NCBI RefSeq assembly: GCF_018130505.1
Contig: NZ_JAFCKH010000004.1
Location: forward strand, 558,001 to 622,000
Direction: 5' to 3'
Length of the DNA stretch: 64,000 bases
Origin: Bradyrhizobium tropiciagri
GTDB lineage: Bacteria; Pseudomonadota; Alphaproteobacteria; Rhizobiales; Xanthobacteraceae
The stretch's first letter is position 1. Every line of letters begins with the position of its first letter. Positions 45,368 to 52,128 of the stretch are shown in pieces. The notes under the pieces are model-generated. The model was not told the DNA's origin, ran no database searches, and was given only the letters and a program-made list of their open reading frames with translations. The position numbers were made by a program, and so were the translations under genes.

Positions 45368-45691
45368 TCACGCTGCCAAGGCTCGATTGACTGACCGCAA
45401 CCGCTTTGTCGTGCCGCCTGGCGGATGGCGGGGGCCGCTTCCATCCAGTGCGCAAAGCGCTTCGAGAATGTCGTCGATGGGAACCGGAGCCTTCAGGCCG
45501 TCGGGCGCTCGCAACGACGGACACGACGCGATGGCGGAGGCGTCGGAAGCCCATGAAGCAAGGATCGCACGCTTCTCCGCAAGACTGAGCCTCGTATCGG
45601 CAACGACATCTTGCGGGTGATCGAACACCGTACCGGGGTGAAGAAGCGCGTTGAAGTCAAAAACATTATCGTGCGCGGGCGTCGTCCGCAT
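45368..45691 (-). CDS. Hypothetical protein, 107 residues (rhizobial type)
   Basis: Start ATG 45691 is preceded by GGAGGTAGCC. The sequence has the phrases LLHPGTVFDHPQDVVAD and LSLAEKRAILASWASDASAI, which I associate with short proteins recurring beside stress genes in Bradyrhizobium. It lies between an hsp20 gene and two coiled-coil genes on the same strand, so a shared stress role is possible. Confidence 0.65.
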   Translation of the reverse strand: MRTTPAHDNVFDFNALLHPGTVFDHPQDVVADTRLSLAEKRAILASWASDASAIASCPSLRAPDGLKAPVPIDDILEALCALDGSGPRHPPGGTTKRLRSVNRALAA

Positions 45692-45722
45692 GGCTACCTC
45701 CATTCAAAGACGCAAGGTGTAT

Positions 45723-45746
45723 GCCGCGCGGGCAACCCCGCGCGGC
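45723..45746 (-). terminator. Strong GC-rich stem-loop after hsp20
   Basis: GCCGCGCGGG pairs perfectly with CCCGCGCGGC around a 4-nt loop, 28 bp beyond the hsp20 stop. No T run follows, so it may attenuate rather than end transcription. Confidence 0.5.
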
Positions 45747-45773
45747 GTCGATCGGTCCATGCCGCCGACTCAG

Positions 45774-46226
45774 TTAAGCGGCCTTGGCCTCAATCTGCGT
45801 GACGTTGTCTGGAGCCGCTCCGCCGATTGCGATGCGGCGCGGCTTCATTGCTTCGGGAATCTCGCGCTGCAATTCGACGAGCAGAAGCCCGTCCTCGAAG
45901 CGCGCCCCCTTCACCTCGACATGATCGGCGAGGGTGAACTGTCGCTTGAAGTTCCGCGTCGAGATGCCACGATGCAGGAACGTGCGGCCTTCCTTCTCGG
46001 CTTTTCTGCCTTCAAGGGTGAGGACATTCTGCTCGGCGGTGAGTGTCACTTCGTTCGGCGTAAAGCCGGCGAGCGCCACCGCAATCTGGAAACGGTTCTC
46101 GTCGAGCCGTTCGATGTTGTAGGGGGGATAGCTGTCCTCGGCGGTCCGCTGGGCCTCATCGAGAACATCAAAAAGGCGGTCGAAACCGATGGTCGACCTC
46201 CACAGGGGAGTCCAATCATACCTCAT
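45774..46226 (-). CDS. Hsp20 small heat-shock protein
   Basis: A 150-residue ATP-independent chaperone with the alpha-crystallin domain over about residues 35-130: YNIERLDENRFQIAVALAGF, LTLEGRKAEKEGRTFLHRGI, RNFKRQFTLADHVEVKGARF and the C-terminal MKPRRIAIG (an IxI-type tail). It is of the class A type with the IbpA-like start MRYDWTPLWRSTIGFDRLF. AAGGAGGA precedes the ATG and forms part of a ROSE-like leader. Confidence 0.94.
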   Translation of the reverse strand: MRYDWTPLWRSTIGFDRLFDVLDEAQRTAEDSYPPYNIERLDENRFQIAVALAGFTPNEVTLTAEQNVLTLEGRKAEKEGRTFLHRGISTRNFKRQFTLADHVEVKGARFEDGLLLVELQREIPEAMKPRRIAIGGAAPDNVTQIEAKAA

Positions 46227-46335
46227 AGCCAAATCCTCCTTAGAGCAAGATGGGTACGAGCCGGCACCGGACACCTGACCGGCGCCCGCCTTTCCAGAGG
46301 GCCCCGGAGGCGCCCTCACCGCTTGTGCGGCGACA
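46227..46335 (-). ncRNA. ROSE-like RNA thermometer in the hsp20 leader
   Basis: The transcript leader of about 110 nt ends CTTGCTCTAAGGAGGATTT (46231-46249 read on minus), matching the ROSE layout in which a U-U/C-GCU segment pairs imperfectly with the Shine-Dalgarno AAGGAGG. Upstream lies a GC-rich stem region. ROSE elements are typical of rhizobial hsp20 genes: the helix blocks translation at normal temperature and melts on heat shock. Confidence 0.75.
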
Positions 46336-46337
46336 AC

Positions 46338-46367
46338 AAAATTTGTCAGCTCGAAAAAAGTTTCAAG
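46338..46367 (-). promoter_or_regulatory. Possible RpoH (sigma-32) promoter of hsp20
   Basis: On the minus strand CTTGAAA is followed 14 nt later by ACAAATTT, close to the alphaproteobacterial sigma-32 form (CTTGAAA, then a CCCCAT-like box). It would give the long ROSE-type leader. Confidence 0.4.
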
Positions 46368-46661
46368 GGGGTCCGAGAAAATTTTTCGGCTGAAATTTCG
46401 CCGGCCGTCCTGACTGCCCCCTCCGATGGAGGCTGAGGCGATGGTCCGTGAGATGGACCGGCAGGGGCGTCGCGGAGGAGCTGGCCGATTTGGGCTTCGA
46501 TCCGTGGGATGGCCGGCGTTGTGGTGCGCGCCGCCGACGGCGTGATCCCGTTTCGGGCCTGTTTTTAACCTCAGTGACCTACTAACGGAGTTCCTTGGAA
46601 CCCAAAAATCGTAACCTGCGTTAAGGTGTCCGTTTGAGGATTGCTTTGAGGGAGGCAAGGC

Positions 46662-46904
46662 ATGTGGGACGGCTACTGGTACCTGCTAGCCAGGTTCAAG
46701 GCCACGGAGCGCCGTCTCAAGGCCAGTGACGAGCTGACGGTCCAACAGATCGCTAGGTCTCAGGAGTTGATACGTTTGTCGTTACAGCTTTTGGGCAAGC
46801 CCGATTCCGAATTATACCAAGACGAGACGGGGGAGTATAAGGCCGCCTCTGTTGGCGGCCTCAGTGAGACCCCATCGCAAGATAGGCCGCCACGAGCGCG
46901 CTGA
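46662..46904 (+). CDS. Small hypothetical protein, 80 residues
   Basis: GAGGGAGGCAAGGC gives a good SD before the ATG. The product begins MWDGYWYLLARFKATERRLK and carries a helix (LTVQQIARSQELIRLSLQLL) and a polar tail. It overlaps a minus-strand micro-gene at its 3' end. Function unknown. Confidence 0.55.
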   Translation: MWDGYWYLLARFKATERRLKASDELTVQQIARSQELIRLSLQLLGKPDSELYQDETGEYKAASVGGLSETPSQDRPPRAR

Positions 46905-46961
46905 GTGTCGCCGCGAGGATCAATACCATCAGCGACGGCGAGTAGAAGACGGACGGTCCAT
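46861..46961 (-). pseudogene. Frameshifted membrane micro-protein gene
   Basis: AGGAGG lies five bases before ATG 46961, but that frame stops after ten codons. From the third codon the next frame reads PSVFYSPSLMVLILAATLSA followed by LVAAYLAMGSH and a stop at 46861. The length (101 nt) is one short of 34 codons, pointing to one lost base. The intact form would be a 33-residue single-helix protein. A separate coupled start at the TGATG junction is an alternative. Confidence 0.45.
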
Positions 46962-46974
46962 TTCATCCTCCTAT

Positions 46975-46996
46975 GAGGCCGCCTCAGAGCGGCCTC
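46975..46996. terminator. Stem-loop between divergent small genes
   Basis: GAGGCCGC (46975-46982) pairs with GCGGCCTC (46989-46996) around CTCAGA. It lies past the 80-residue gene and next to the micro-gene SD. The T content downstream is low. Confidence 0.4.
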
Positions 46997-47126
46997 TCAT
47001 TTCGGATGAGGCGGCGGCAATGACAGACTAAATTGAACATGCCTACCGTAATGACGCGCGACCTTATCTCGAAGCTCTCGCATGTCGCGACATTCCTTTG
47101 CCAACAATGAGCCCAAGATGGCCGGG

Positions 47127-47333
47127 CTATAGAGGGAAATCGGCTCCAGGGGTCTTGAGAAATGCCTCAACCTCCAGTGCGCGCTGTGCCTCGCGGACTT
47201 TCTTGAGCAATCTCTCTCGCTCCCGTCCTAGCGGCAGCGCATTTGCCTTCTCACTCGCTGCGTCCGCTAACTGGCGCAACCGAAAGGCTAATGACGTGTT
47301 CTGTTTAACGCGATTGCGTCGTTTCTTGTCCAT
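47127..47333 (-). CDS. Small basic helical protein, 68 residues
   Basis: From ATG 47333 the product is MDKKRRNRVKQNTSLAFRLR followed by a helix (QLADAASEKANALPLGRERERLL). The frame extends upstream to a TTG, but that part has no coding signs. The basic N-terminus suggests nucleic-acid or protein binding. No name known. Confidence 0.55.
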   Translation of the reverse strand: MDKKRRNRVKQNTSLAFRLRQLADAASEKANALPLGRERERLLKKVREAQRALEVEAFLKTPGADFPL

Positions 47334-47469
47334 GGCAAATCTCGCGTTCGATTTGCGAAGATCAGAACCGTAGAGACGGAAAGAATCATGCACATAGGTT
47401 AAAACGGAAGCGTGAAATTTTTCTGTAGGGATGGAACGAAATGCCCCTGACAAGATGCGGCCACCCTAC

Positions 47470-47868
47470 CTACTCAGGAGAAGGACCGGGCGCTCGGTTG
47501 AGCAACTGAGACACTGCCGTAACGGCCTGCGCGGGCGCGAACGGCTTATTGAGCAGCATGCTCTTCGGCACCCCATGGGAGGGCCAATCATCGGCCGCGT
47601 CGCCCGTCATATAGACGATCGGGATTTCTGGATTGATCTCTCTGGCGCGCTTGGCAACGTCCCACCCCGTGACAGTGCCCGTCAAGTGCACGTCGGTCAG
47701 CAGCGCTCGGTAATTTGTTGCACCACTGTTTAGCAGGGCAAGGGCTGCTTCCCCCGAGGCAACGATCTGCGTTTGAAAGCCGCCATCTTCTAAAGCTTCG
47801 CGAACAATATCCTGAACAAGAGGGTCATCTTCGACAATGAGGATCTGTAATAAAGGGTCCTGCACCAC
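47470..47868 (-). CDS. Single-domain response regulator (receiver only)
   Basis: A 132-residue CheY-like receiver: ILIVEDDPLVQDIVREAL with the acidic pair, phosphoacceptor Asp in ALLTDVHLTGTVTGWDVA (about residue 60), MTGDAA (the Thr site) and LLNKPFAPAQ with the conserved Lys. No output domain or adjacent histidine kinase. The start is GTG with GGAG six bases ahead. It may accept phosphate from a kinase outside the island. Confidence 0.9.
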   Translation of the reverse strand: MVQDPLLQILIVEDDPLVQDIVREALEDGGFQTQIVASGEAALALLNSGATNYRALLTDVHLTGTVTGWDVAKRAREINPEIPIVYMTGDAADDWPSHGVPKSMLLNKPFAPAQAVTAVSQLLNRAPGPSPE

Positions 47869-47950
47869 CCGCGCTCCAACCGCACCGTTGCGATAAAGGT
47901 GGTAAGTGCAAAAGTGAACTTAAGTTCCCAGCTAGAACCCAAAATGGTTC

Positions 47951-48139
47951 CTACCCCGGGTCGGGATTTGTTGGCTGAAACCTCGCGATTTTGCGCGCTC
48001 CATCCCACAGCTCAACAGCCTGACCAATCGCTAGCTTCCGTGCCTTCACCTTCGCGTCATCGTCATCGCTACAATCAAGGTCCACGCGGTCGATGATGTG
48101 GCCATCTTCCCCAAGGATGTAAGCTTTGTAATTTTGCAT
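47951..48139 (-). CDS. Small hypothetical protein, 62 residues
   Basis: The product MQNYKAYILGEDGHIIDRVD continues LDCSDDDDAKVKARKLAIGQ and ends VELWDGARKIARF. This beta-alpha-beta form recurs as a short orphan in rhizobial genomes. No SD of note. Function unknown. Confidence 0.65.
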   Translation of the reverse strand: MQNYKAYILGEDGHIIDRVDLDCSDDDDAKVKARKLAIGQAVELWDGARKIARFQPTNPDPG

Positions 48140-48226
48140 TGCCGCAGAGCCTATCGGACTTCTAGAAATTTAGAACAGCCCACGACGCGTCGTCTAGCGA
48201 CTTAAGCCAGTACCCAGAAAGTAGAT

Positions 48227-48517
48227 ATGGACCTGTTCCTCCGCCCCATCGTCATTGCCGGCGACAAGCTCAACGATGACTTCGTGGTGGTCAACGGCGA
48301 CCGGCACGTCGGCCGCATCCGGCTCGCCTCGGAGCGGAAAGCGCGAGTCTGGGTCTACATCATCACGGTCCCGCTCCCGATCCCAGCTTATGAAAACGGC
48401 AGGGCTCACGACCTGGAGGAAGCCAAGGCGTCATTCCGGGCTGCGTGGGAGCGGTTCTACAGCGGCTTGACACCGGACAGCATGGAGCACTGGCACCGTC
48501 ACGGACGAGGCGGCTAA
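48227..48517 (+). CDS. Hypothetical protein, 96 residues
   Basis: The product MDLFLRPIVIAGDKLNDDFV has a basic beta-rich centre (HVGRIRLASERKARVWVYII) and the helix AKASFRAAWERFYSGLTPDS, shared in form with the 152-residue island protein at 44076. It is 45 bp ahead of a zinc-ribbon gene in the same direction, repeating the zinc-ribbon/partner pairing in the reverse order. Confidence 0.65.
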   Translation: MDLFLRPIVIAGDKLNDDFVVVNGDRHVGRIRLASERKARVWVYIITVPLPIPAYENGRAHDLEEAKASFRAAWERFYSGLTPDSMEHWHRHGRGG

Positions 48518-48561
48518 AGGACGCTTCGGAAGTCCGTAGAAACACTGCTATAAGCTGCGCG

Positions 48562-48774
48562 ATGCCCGATCAAATCGTGACGTATTTCGCCTGTCGAGGG
48601 TGCGGCACAGTTTACTCCGCCGTTCAAGAGCGCGGCTCGATGCCGGTGAACACACACGGATCGTTTGCGTGCGTTCGATGCTGGAAAATTGTCCATCACT
48701 GGGCTGGGCTTTATAGCTTCCATGATTGGACGATAATCGCCGCGCCATCAAAAGGCGACGGAAAGAGTCGATGA
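48562..48774 (+). CDS. Small zinc-ribbon protein, 70 residues
   Basis: Two CxxC knuckles, FACRGCGTVY and FACVRCWKIVH, about 25 residues apart, predict a zinc ribbon. The start ATG is 48562; the frame upstream of it is not coding-like. Its stop overlaps the next start (ATGA). A function in nucleic-acid binding is only suggested by the fold. Confidence 0.65.
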   Translation: MPDQIVTYFACRGCGTVYSAVQERGSMPVNTHGSFACVRCWKIVHHWAGLYSFHDWTIIAAPSKGDGKSR

Positions 48775-49034
48775 AGCCTGTTGGTGACCGCCCCTACTCC
48801 GCCCCCGAGAAAGCCGCTCGCCGCATCATGGAGCACGCGCGGGCATTTGAGCCTGTTCAGGACGGCCGCATCTACATCGAGAAGATCAACTACCCGATGA
48901 TCTACCAGGACAAGGCAACGCCGGCCGAATATTGGGCTGGCCTACAGTACGCGATCGGCCAAGGTTGGCTTGAGTATCACGAGAGCGGAACCTTCGTGCG
49001 GATGAAGCAGGCTGGCGCGGACCTGTTCGCTTAG
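48771..49034 (+). CDS. Hypothetical protein, 87 residues
   Basis: The product MKPVGDRPYSAPEKAARRIM has helices before DGRIYIEKINYPMIYQDKAT and ends WLEYHESGTFVRMKQAGADL, a winged-helix-like tail. Translation is coupled to the zinc-ribbon gene upstream. The family is unknown to me. Confidence 0.65.
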   Translation: MKPVGDRPYSAPEKAARRIMEHARAFEPVQDGRIYIEKINYPMIYQDKATPAEYWAGLQYAIGQGWLEYHESGTFVRMKQAGADLFA

Positions 49035-49378
49035 CCTATTCCATTAAATAAGTGGCCCCAGCGAGGGGTACCCGCTGAGGCCGATAGTGTAACGGTCTCG
49101 TCCAAGACCAACGTCATTCTGCCGCGTCAGATGAGATCCCGCAATTGCATATGTGAAAAAGAAAGGCCCCGGCATGATCGCGCCGGGGCCAGTCATTCTG
49201 CGAGTTAGTTCAGAAATCGGGGCGTGAGCCCACGGATCGGCAGGCTAGCACGGGAATCGCGTATTGCCACTTTTTCCCGAAGTGCCGAGTGTTCTTAATT
49301 GTCGCAGCACCTAGGGAGAAAATAACGCAGGTTAATGACTACCGTGAGAGAATGCGGTCGTTCGAAAATAGCATATCG
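49035..49378. other. Gap without a gene; holds a minus-strand terminator
   Basis: I see no plus-strand gene. A minus-strand frame without ATG ends in IPVLACRSVGSRPDF just before the terminator at 49150-49190, so a small RNA or a short leaderless peptide gene may lie here. Confidence 0.35.
49150..49190 (-). terminator. Rho-independent terminator with no assigned gene
   Basis: GGCCCCGGC (49165-49173) pairs with GCCGGGGCC (49182-49190) around an 8-nt loop, followed on the minus strand by TTTCTTTTTC. It would end a transcript coming from the right, where no minus-strand gene is annotated. Confidence 0.7.
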
Positions 49379-49492
49379 ATGACCGCGATCTCCGAGATAC
49401 GGTGCGGAATGTTTGATCGCACAATGCTTTTATTCATTTCGACGGCTTTTTTGTCCCTCGCAATCCTTGCTTACGCGCTAGTGTATCTGTGA
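49379..49492 (+). CDS. Possible membrane micro-protein, 37 residues
   Basis: The frame ends in one hydrophobic helix (TMLLFISTAFLSLAILAYAL). ATG 49379 and ATG 49409 are possible starts; the SD is poor. It precedes the truncated ligase by 30 bp. Confidence 0.35.
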   Translation: MTAISEIRCGMFDRTMLLFISTAFLSLAILAYALVYL

Positions 49493-49522
49493 AAAACCGC
49501 CCGGAATTCCCATCTTTGCGGC

Positions 49523-49990
49523 ATGCTTAAATTCGATTTTTGCCTGCCTACGATGGGAAAGACCGTCCCGGCCGGCCGCGACTGGTTCCACGAGATCAAA
49601 TACGACGGCTATCGCCTGCGCCTGGAGCGCGACGGCGATCGCGTTCGGCTGATCACCAAGGGCGGCTACGACTGGACCAAGCGCTTCCCGTGGATCGTCG
49701 AGAACGCCCTCAAGAACCGCCAGAAGCACTTTGTGATCGACGGCGAGGCCATCATTCGCGTGGACGGCTACTTCGATTTCAGCGCCCTGCACTCCGGCAA
49801 GCACAATGCCGAGGTCGAGCGGCTCGCCTTCGACATCCTGGCACTCGACGGCGACCACCTGGGGGACTCGATGCGCAAGGCAAAAATGAAGCGGCTCATC
49901 GCAGGTCGCAATTGGCGCAGCGGTGCCTGCCCCAACCGGTCTGCGCTCAACAAATTCGCCCTGCGCATGCTCTCGGGCACCCGCAGTTAA
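49523..49990 (+). CDS. Truncated ATP-dependent DNA ligase (adenylation half)
   Basis: The 155-residue product matches the start of the nucleotidyltransferase domain of ATP-dependent ligases: DWFHEIKYDGYRLRLERDG with the adenylated Lys (K26, KxDGxR motif I), VRLITKGGYDWTKRFP, FVIDGEAIIRVDG (motif III) and FDILALDGDHLG. It stops after RKAKMKRLIAG, before motifs IV and V and the OB domain. So it lacks parts needed for ligation and is either a decay product or a stand-alone regulator. The last 25 residues are unrelated to ligases. Confidence 0.75.
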   Translation: MLKFDFCLPTMGKTVPAGRDWFHEIKYDGYRLRLERDGDRVRLITKGGYDWTKRFPWIVENALKNRQKHFVIDGEAIIRVDGYFDFSALHSGKHNAEVERLAFDILALDGDHLGDSMRKAKMKRLIAGRNWRSGACPNRSALNKFALRMLSGTRS

Positions 49991-50875
49991 CTGCTTAGGC
50001 GTCGCGTCCGGGCTTGTGTGAAAACGGGCAACTAACCTCTTGAGAGCTCGCCAAAGGCGAGGTGCTGGTGTCGTAAGGCCGCGGCACGCCGTCGATGGTC
50101 GAGCGCGTCATGGTGCGGCCGTCGTCGGCGCCGCACAATCGCTCCATTAGCTCCGCCGGCGAACACCCGCCACCCACGAAGTTCCCGGCATCGAGCTGCC
50201 CAACCTGTCCCTTTGAGCTGGACGGCATCACCGCCTCAGCCAGGCCACGTGGAGCGGGATTTACCGCGAGGCTAGGATAACCTCCCTAATAGGCAAAATT
50301 GGCTCTATGCGCCCTCGCTGGCCGTTGTGGCTGCCTTCGGCGGCCAGCCTGCGGTTATAAACTCCACCGTCGGCCGTCATCCAAGCGCGAGTTCCCATCA
50401 TGAACATCTCCGCGATGAAAGTCACCGGGACAGCTTGCCATTAAGGGCAATACTCCACGGGAAATTACCTACTCGTACCTGGGAGGAGTCTGAACTTCTG
50501 GGTCGGAATAATAGATTCCAATCCTCACCTATATTCGTATTGCCTGTTGGTGGGTCCGTTGTGACGGGCATAGGACGACCAGCCCCAGCATTGAACCGGG
50601 GTGGTTCCCTACGCCCATCGCGATCTTGCCTGCCGGAGCCTGCCGCCGCTTAGGGCGATGATCTTCGCGACGCTGCGGATCATCTCGGTGCCAACTTAAC
50701 GGTGCTGTTACGTCGCACCGGCGATCAACCCTCGCACCTTTCGGACCGGGCCTTGTCTGCGATCGCGCCCCACAGTAGACATTCCATCTGGGTGATGGTG
50801 GCGCCGCTGTCGTAACTGCTCCGACCAGCGCCATATTGTGTGGGCTCGACCGCAAACGGTCGGGCCCATTCGCAT
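49991..50875. other. 885-bp stretch without a clear gene
   Basis: A minus-strand frame (49995-50231) reads GGGCSPAELMERLCGADDGR and RTMTRSTIDGVPRPYD. Its composition looks coding-like but it has no SD and is not recognised, so it may be a gene fragment. The rest shows only stems and short frames. Confidence 0.35.
50841..50868 (-). terminator. Strong stem-loop after the excisionase operon
   Basis: A 12-bp stem with one G-U pair and a 4-nt loop (50841-50852 with 50857-50868), 8 bp beyond the stop of the minus-strand gene at 50876. No T run follows. Confidence 0.5.
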
Positions 50876-51205
50876 TCAATGATCCGTTTCGTTCACAAGA
50901 GCGTCGCGCTGACTAAGGTCTTCTCTCGCCGCCAGACTAACGGACTCAATGCGTGCCGGCAGCGCGGCGAGACTGGCGGCAGCCGTTGGATCAATGGCGC
51001 CTGCGTATTCTCGCGTGCAGCGGATGAGTGCCTCAGAGGTCCGGCAATAGCTACGACCTCGCCAATCGTCTCTACGTGACTTTTCTGGCGATCCTCGCCG
51101 CTGAAGGATCCACTGGATTCGATCGCGGCATTCAATCACCCGCCAATTCTCGTTGAGGACTGCAACGACAAGATCGTAGTCATCGGCGGCCTCCCGGTTG
51201 CTCAT
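50876..51205 (-). CDS. Hypothetical protein of the excisionase operon
   Basis: A 109-residue product with LNENWRVIECRDRIQWILQR, RWRGRSYCRTSEALIRCTRE in near form (WRGRSYCRTSEALIRCTREY) and a Ala/Leu-rich helix (AAASLAALPARIESVSLAA). This type recurs beside integrases in rhizobial islands. Its ATG overlaps the stop of the excisionase-like gene (ATGA), so the two are co-translated. Function unknown. Confidence 0.7.
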   Translation of the reverse strand: MSNREAADDYDLVVAVLNENWRVIECRDRIQWILQRRGSPEKSRRDDWRGRSYCRTSEALIRCTREYAGAIDPTAAASLAALPARIESVSLAAREDLSQRDALVNETDH

Positions 51206-51396
51206 TTGGCACCTACCCGCGCCAACATTTGATCAAACGCGGCCTTCGGAACGCGGATCAACTTCCCGATTCGGATAGTCGGGATGTCCCCGCGTTTGGC
51301 GGCCTCGTAGCTTGCGTTTCGTCCCAACCCAAGCAACGCGCCAGCTTCCGGCACCTCATAAACCAATCTCTTGTCTTCGTTCGACCCGTTTTCCAA
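51202..51396 (-). CDS. Excisionase-like MerR/HTH_17 DNA-binding protein
   Basis: About 64 residues forming one winged helix: LVYEVPEAGALLGLGRNASY (helix-turn-helix), EAAKRGDIPTIRIGKLIRVP (wing) and KAAFDQML. This is the AlpA/Xis type that directs integrase to excision. GGAGG sits six bases before TTG 51396, which I take as the start; no ATG is in frame. It is divergent from the small regulator at 51505. Confidence 0.8.
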   Translation of the reverse strand: MENGSNEDKRLVYEVPEAGALLGLGRNASYEAAKRGDIPTIRIGKLIRVPKAAFDQMLARVGAK

Positions 51397-51408
51397 TGAC
51401 GCCTCCAA

Positions 51409-51504
51409 AATAGTGTATTTCTACACCATTTGGCATATCTGAGGCTCGGAAACAAGATAGTAGTGGTGGACACCACCGTTCATCTAGTTTAGTATCGAAT
51501 TATC
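51409..51504. promoter_or_regulatory. Divergent promoter region with two operator-like palindromes
   Basis: GTGTATTTCTACAC (51413-51426) and GTGGTGGACACCAC (51463-51476) are both 5-4-5 palindromes of the form GTG-N8-CAC, 50 bp apart, between the excisionase and regulator genes. They look like sites for a phage-type repressor. Confidence 0.45.
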
Positions 51505-52128
51505 ATGTTCAGTTTGAAATCCTACGCACCGACGCTTGCTCACTACTTGAAGCTTTCGCCGAACGCGCTGTACGAGCGACAGAGGGCGCTAATTAGATCA
51601 GGACTTCTCGTTACCATCCAAGGGCGCGGCCCTGGTAGCGGGGTGAAGGTCTCAGTTCCTTCCGTGGCGCTTCTCATATTGTCAGTATTGGGTACGGAAA
51701 GTCTGGCAGAGATAGATCCTGTTGTTCGACAATTGGGAACCGCGCGGGCCAACGAGAAGTCCTGCCCCTTGACCGGTTCAATCGAGTTTGGCCAGGCTCT
51801 AGAGATCGTTCTCGCGCAAACGAGCACAGCGCGACGAATTGCATGGATAAAAGTAGTTCGCCCCGCCCAGAGGGTCGAACTGGTTTTCAGTTCAGCAAAC
51901 CGCAAAAGAACCGAATCAAGCTCCTTTGGCACGACAAGTCCCGATCACAATTTTCAAATGACGATTAAAGCTGAGCTCCCCGGCTTCGCTGTGTGGTGCA
52001 TCGCCGATGATCTAAACGACATAGCCGACGGCAAGTCCTTGAGCGCTATTGAACAACGCGTGGCGCAAATGCGCTCTGATCCAAATGAGCGCTGGTTACG
52101 CTTCTTCATGGGTGATCGGCGCAGTTAG
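51505..52128 (+). CDS. Island regulator-like protein with N-terminal winged helix
   Basis: A 207-residue product. The N-terminus (LAHYLKLSPNALYERQRALI, RSGLLVTIQGRGPGSGVKVS) resembles a winged-helix domain; the rest is not recognised. It overlaps the integrase open frame and is directly ahead of it, the position where islands often carry a control gene. The GTG-N8-CAC palindromes upstream may be its sites. Confidence 0.6.
   Translation: MFSLKSYAPTLAHYLKLSPNALYERQRALIRSGLLVTIQGRGPGSGVKVSVPSVALLILSVLGTESLAEIDPVVRQLGTARANEKSCPLTGSIEFGQALEIVLAQTSTARRIAWIKVVRPAQRVELVFSSANRKRTESSSFGTTSPDHNFQMTIKAELPGFAVWCIADDLNDIADGKSLSAIEQRVAQMRSDPNERWLRFFMGDRRS

Noticed and set aside
49191..49300. Minus-strand peptide ending IPVLACRSVGSRPDF as a gene
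   Set aside because: No ATG, GTG or TTG start lies in that frame, so only a possible non-coding RNA was kept.
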